7,473 bases of DNA from assembly GCA_964590005.1 (NCBI GenBank), contig CAZPVJ010000016.1:1-7473 (forward strand), written 5' to 3'. Source of the stretch: CALJFL01 sp964590005. Its GTDB lineage: Bacteria > Pseudomonadota > Gammaproteobacteria > Pseudomonadales > Halieaceae. Numbering within the stretch: position 1 is the first letter of the stretch; every line of letters begins with the position of its first letter. The translations under genes and the position numbers were made by a program. Shown piece by piece: positions 5,936-7,473 of the stretch. Under the pieces are notes generated by a model. It was not told the DNA's origin. It was given only the letters and a program-made list of their open reading frames with translations, and ran no database searches.

Positions 5936-7255
5936 CTGAAACGCCGTAACAATAATAACCTTGGGCTTTTCTTGATTGCGGTATTGGCAGGAACGTCTCC
6001 GCCTGTCTTGGCTATCAATAATAATGTTGAAACCACCCGGCCAGACTCTGCGCCTACCAAGGGCTCACAGCTTATTCCCTATGGATTCTATAACGCGGAT
6101 ACCGGAGTTGCCGCGGCCGCAGTATGGCTTACCAAGGGGTTTATACAGCCACAGGTGCTGACTGTTGCCAATGTTTGGTACGGTGCCAGCGGGTCCTACC
6201 AGGTGTTCTGGGCCAACACAGATGTACTGCTCCCCTTTAGCGACCGACTTTTTGTCGACGCAGTCTTCATGTACTCAGACTGGGACGAGGTCGATACCTA
6301 TCAGGATGGTAACCCTGACTTTCCTGACGAGGTGGCCGGCGGCAATGATTCTGACAAGGACAACTTTATAGAAGCGGAGGGAGATGACCTGTTTGGTCAT
6401 TTCACGCTGCGTTATCTGTTTCCGATTGGCGATGGCAAAGGCGACCCGATACATACCTTCCGCCTGGAGAATGGACTGCCGCTGGCGGGCTCTGAGGCAG
6501 GCGGCAGAGAGTGGAACCCATTACAGTCGGGGCGTACCACCTTCGAGTTCAGACCTTTCTACCGGAGTCAGGACTTTGCCGAGGTGGACACCGGGACTTC
6601 GTATGAAAATGAAACCGCTGGTGTGAAGCTGACTCTCGACTACAACAACACCGATTGGTACAACAACCCCACGCGTGGCACTCGCCAGCGTCTCACGGTC
6701 GCCAGGGACTGGGGGTTTCTGGACGCCTCCAATACCTGGACAGCGATACAGTTTCGCCATAGCCAGTACTTCAATCTGGGCGAAACGAACAAGGCACGAC
6801 AACGAGTCCTCGCCTTCGACGTGTGGACTTCGGATGTGCCCACCTGGAACTCGAGTAGCCGCAACGGCGATGGAGAAGAGGTCTTCCATCGCGCCCCACT
6901 CTTTGAGGGGTCAACCCTGGGTGGTTTAGAGCGGCAGCGTGCGTTTCCCAGCAACCGCTTCTATGACCGCTCAGCCATCAACTACACGGCGGAATACCGC
7001 TATATGCCCAAGTGGAACCCCTTCCCGGATATCCCCCTGATCAATACCCTGCACATACCTTGGTGGCAGTGGGTGGGCTATCTTGAAGTGGGGCGAGTCG
7101 CGGATAACTGGAGCTTCAACGACCTGCACAAAAAAATGAAGGTCAGTGTCGGTGGCAGTGTCAGGGCCATGGTCTACGAACTGGTGGTGCGAGTGGATAT
7201 CGGTGCCTCTGAAGAGGGCGGTGAAATACAAATGTTCTTCAATCATCCTTTTTAG
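5936..7255 (+). CDS. BamA/TamA-type surface-antigen outer-membrane beta-barrel without POTRA domains (probable CTG start)
   Basis: This 439-residue protein from the CTG start looks like a bacterial surface antigen (D15, Omp85-superfamily) barrel in the outer membrane. Evidence is the run of alternating aromatic and polar strands, the NNPTRGTRQRL strand opening (about 243-253), the RAFPSNRFYDR motif (335-345), which resembles the lid-loop motif of this superfamily, and a final Phe (MFFNHPF) as a barrel C-terminal signal. No POTRA repeats precede it, so it is probably not an assembly machine. Start: no ATG or GTG fits. CTG at 5936 has GGAGG 8 nt upstream and restores a full signal peptide (MKRRNNNNLGLFLIAVLAG, cut near PPVLA|IN); the next candidate, TTG at 5972, cuts away the basic n-region and lacks a ribosome-binding site. 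An acidic stretch (about residues 116-151) includes an EF-hand-like DSDKDNFIEAE. It is followed 8 nt later by another exported-protein gene. Function is unknown. Confidence 0.85.
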   Translation: MKRRNNNNLGLFLIAVLAGTSPPVLAINNNVETTRPDSAPTKGSQLIPYGFYNADTGVAAAAVWLTKGFIQPQVLTVANVWYGASGSYQVFWANTDVLLPFSDRLFVDAVFMYSDWDEVDTYQDGNPDFPDEVAGGNDSDKDNFIEAEGDDLFGHFTLRYLFPIGDGKGDPIHTFRLENGLPLAGSEAGGREWNPLQSGRTTFEFRPFYRSQDFAEVDTGTSYENETAGVKLTLDYNNTDWYNNPTRGTRQRLTVARDWGFLDASNTWTAIQFRHSQYFNLGETNKARQRVLAFDVWTSDVPTWNSSSRNGDGEEVFHRAPLFEGSTLGGLERQRAFPSNRFYDRSAINYTAEYRYMPKWNPFPDIPLINTLHIPWWQWVGYLEVGRVADNWSFNDLHKKMKVSVGGSVRAMVYELVVRVDIGASEEGGEIQMFFNHPF

Positions 7256-7263
7256 GACAACCC

Positions 7264-7473
7264 GTGATCCTGCTGGCTAATGGTCCACACACTGGCCGAT
7301 TGCTAACTCGAGTGAATCGAGTAGCCGTAACACCTTACTGTGTGATTCTTGTAATTGCCCTCTCACTAGGGGCTTTCCAACCAGCCGTCAGCGCACAAGA
7401 GCCCGAAGCGGAGAAAATTGAGACGCAGGAGGTTGAGGCGCAAGACACCGCAACTGAAGGTGAGGAAGAGGGC
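7264..7473 (+). CDS. Exported protein with acidic mature N-terminus, fragment (cut by right edge)
   Basis: A reading frame from GTG at 7264 stays open to the window end (70 codons). AGGA, overlapping the stop codon of the barrel gene, lies 6 nt before this GTG, suggesting translational coupling. A second in-frame GTG at 7312 would give a more normal signal peptide (MNRVAVTPYCVILVIALS, ending QPAVSA|QE) but has no visible ribosome-binding site. The mature part starts QEPEAEKIETQEVEAQD and continues with a run of Glu, so it is strongly acidic and likely disordered or a linker before a domain beyond the edge. The 8-nt gap from the barrel gene indicates an operon. Family cannot be assigned from this fragment. 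Confidence 0.75.
   Translation, partial: MILLANGPHTGRLLTRVNRVAVTPYCVILVIALSLGAFQPAVSAQEPEAEKIETQEVEAQDTATEGEEEG

Overview
The window reads as a stretch of chromosome from a Gram-negative, probably marine gammaproteobacterium. This rests on moderate-to-high GC by eye, several proteins with type I signal peptides, an outer-membrane beta-barrel ending in Phe, a DUF3313 protein and a secreted sulfatase. The taxonomic call is inference from gene content only. No mobile element, CRISPR array, rRNA or tRNA was recognised.

Layout, left to right. (1) The 5' end of a minus-strand exported protein runs off the left edge (1-95), with a consensus-like promoter behind it (176-206). (2) A minus-strand alkaline-phosphatase-superfamily enzyme of PafA type (288-1958) is followed by a small hairpin whose T-tract faces the plus strand. 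(3) A 104-bp divergent intergenic region carries a perfect 12-bp palindrome, after which the plus-strand genes begin: a DUF3313 exported protein (2063-2728), an AraC-family regulator (2935-3879) and a secreted formylglycine-type sulfatase (4044-5744) closed by a strong intrinsic terminator (5768-5793). (4) A second plus-strand unit holds a POTRA-less BamA/TamA-type surface-antigen barrel (best start CTG at 5936, ending 7255) and, 8 nt later, an exported protein with a very acidic mature N-terminus that runs off the right edge (from 7264).

How the genes may work together: two different alkaline-phosphatase-superfamily hydrolases, one for phosphomonoesters and one for sulfate esters, are exported to the periplasm or beyond. 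An AraC regulator lies directly upstream of the sulfatase and is its most obvious candidate controller. The barrel and the acidic exported protein look like a translationally linked envelope pair. A shared role in scavenging phosphate or sulfate from organic esters is plausible but not shown by the sequence.

The most notable points are the probable CTG start of the barrel gene, an EF-hand-like acidic loop inside that barrel, the apparent loss of a conserved active-site-region histidine in the sulfatase, and the palindrome in the divergent promoter region. No clearly new multi-gene system was found.
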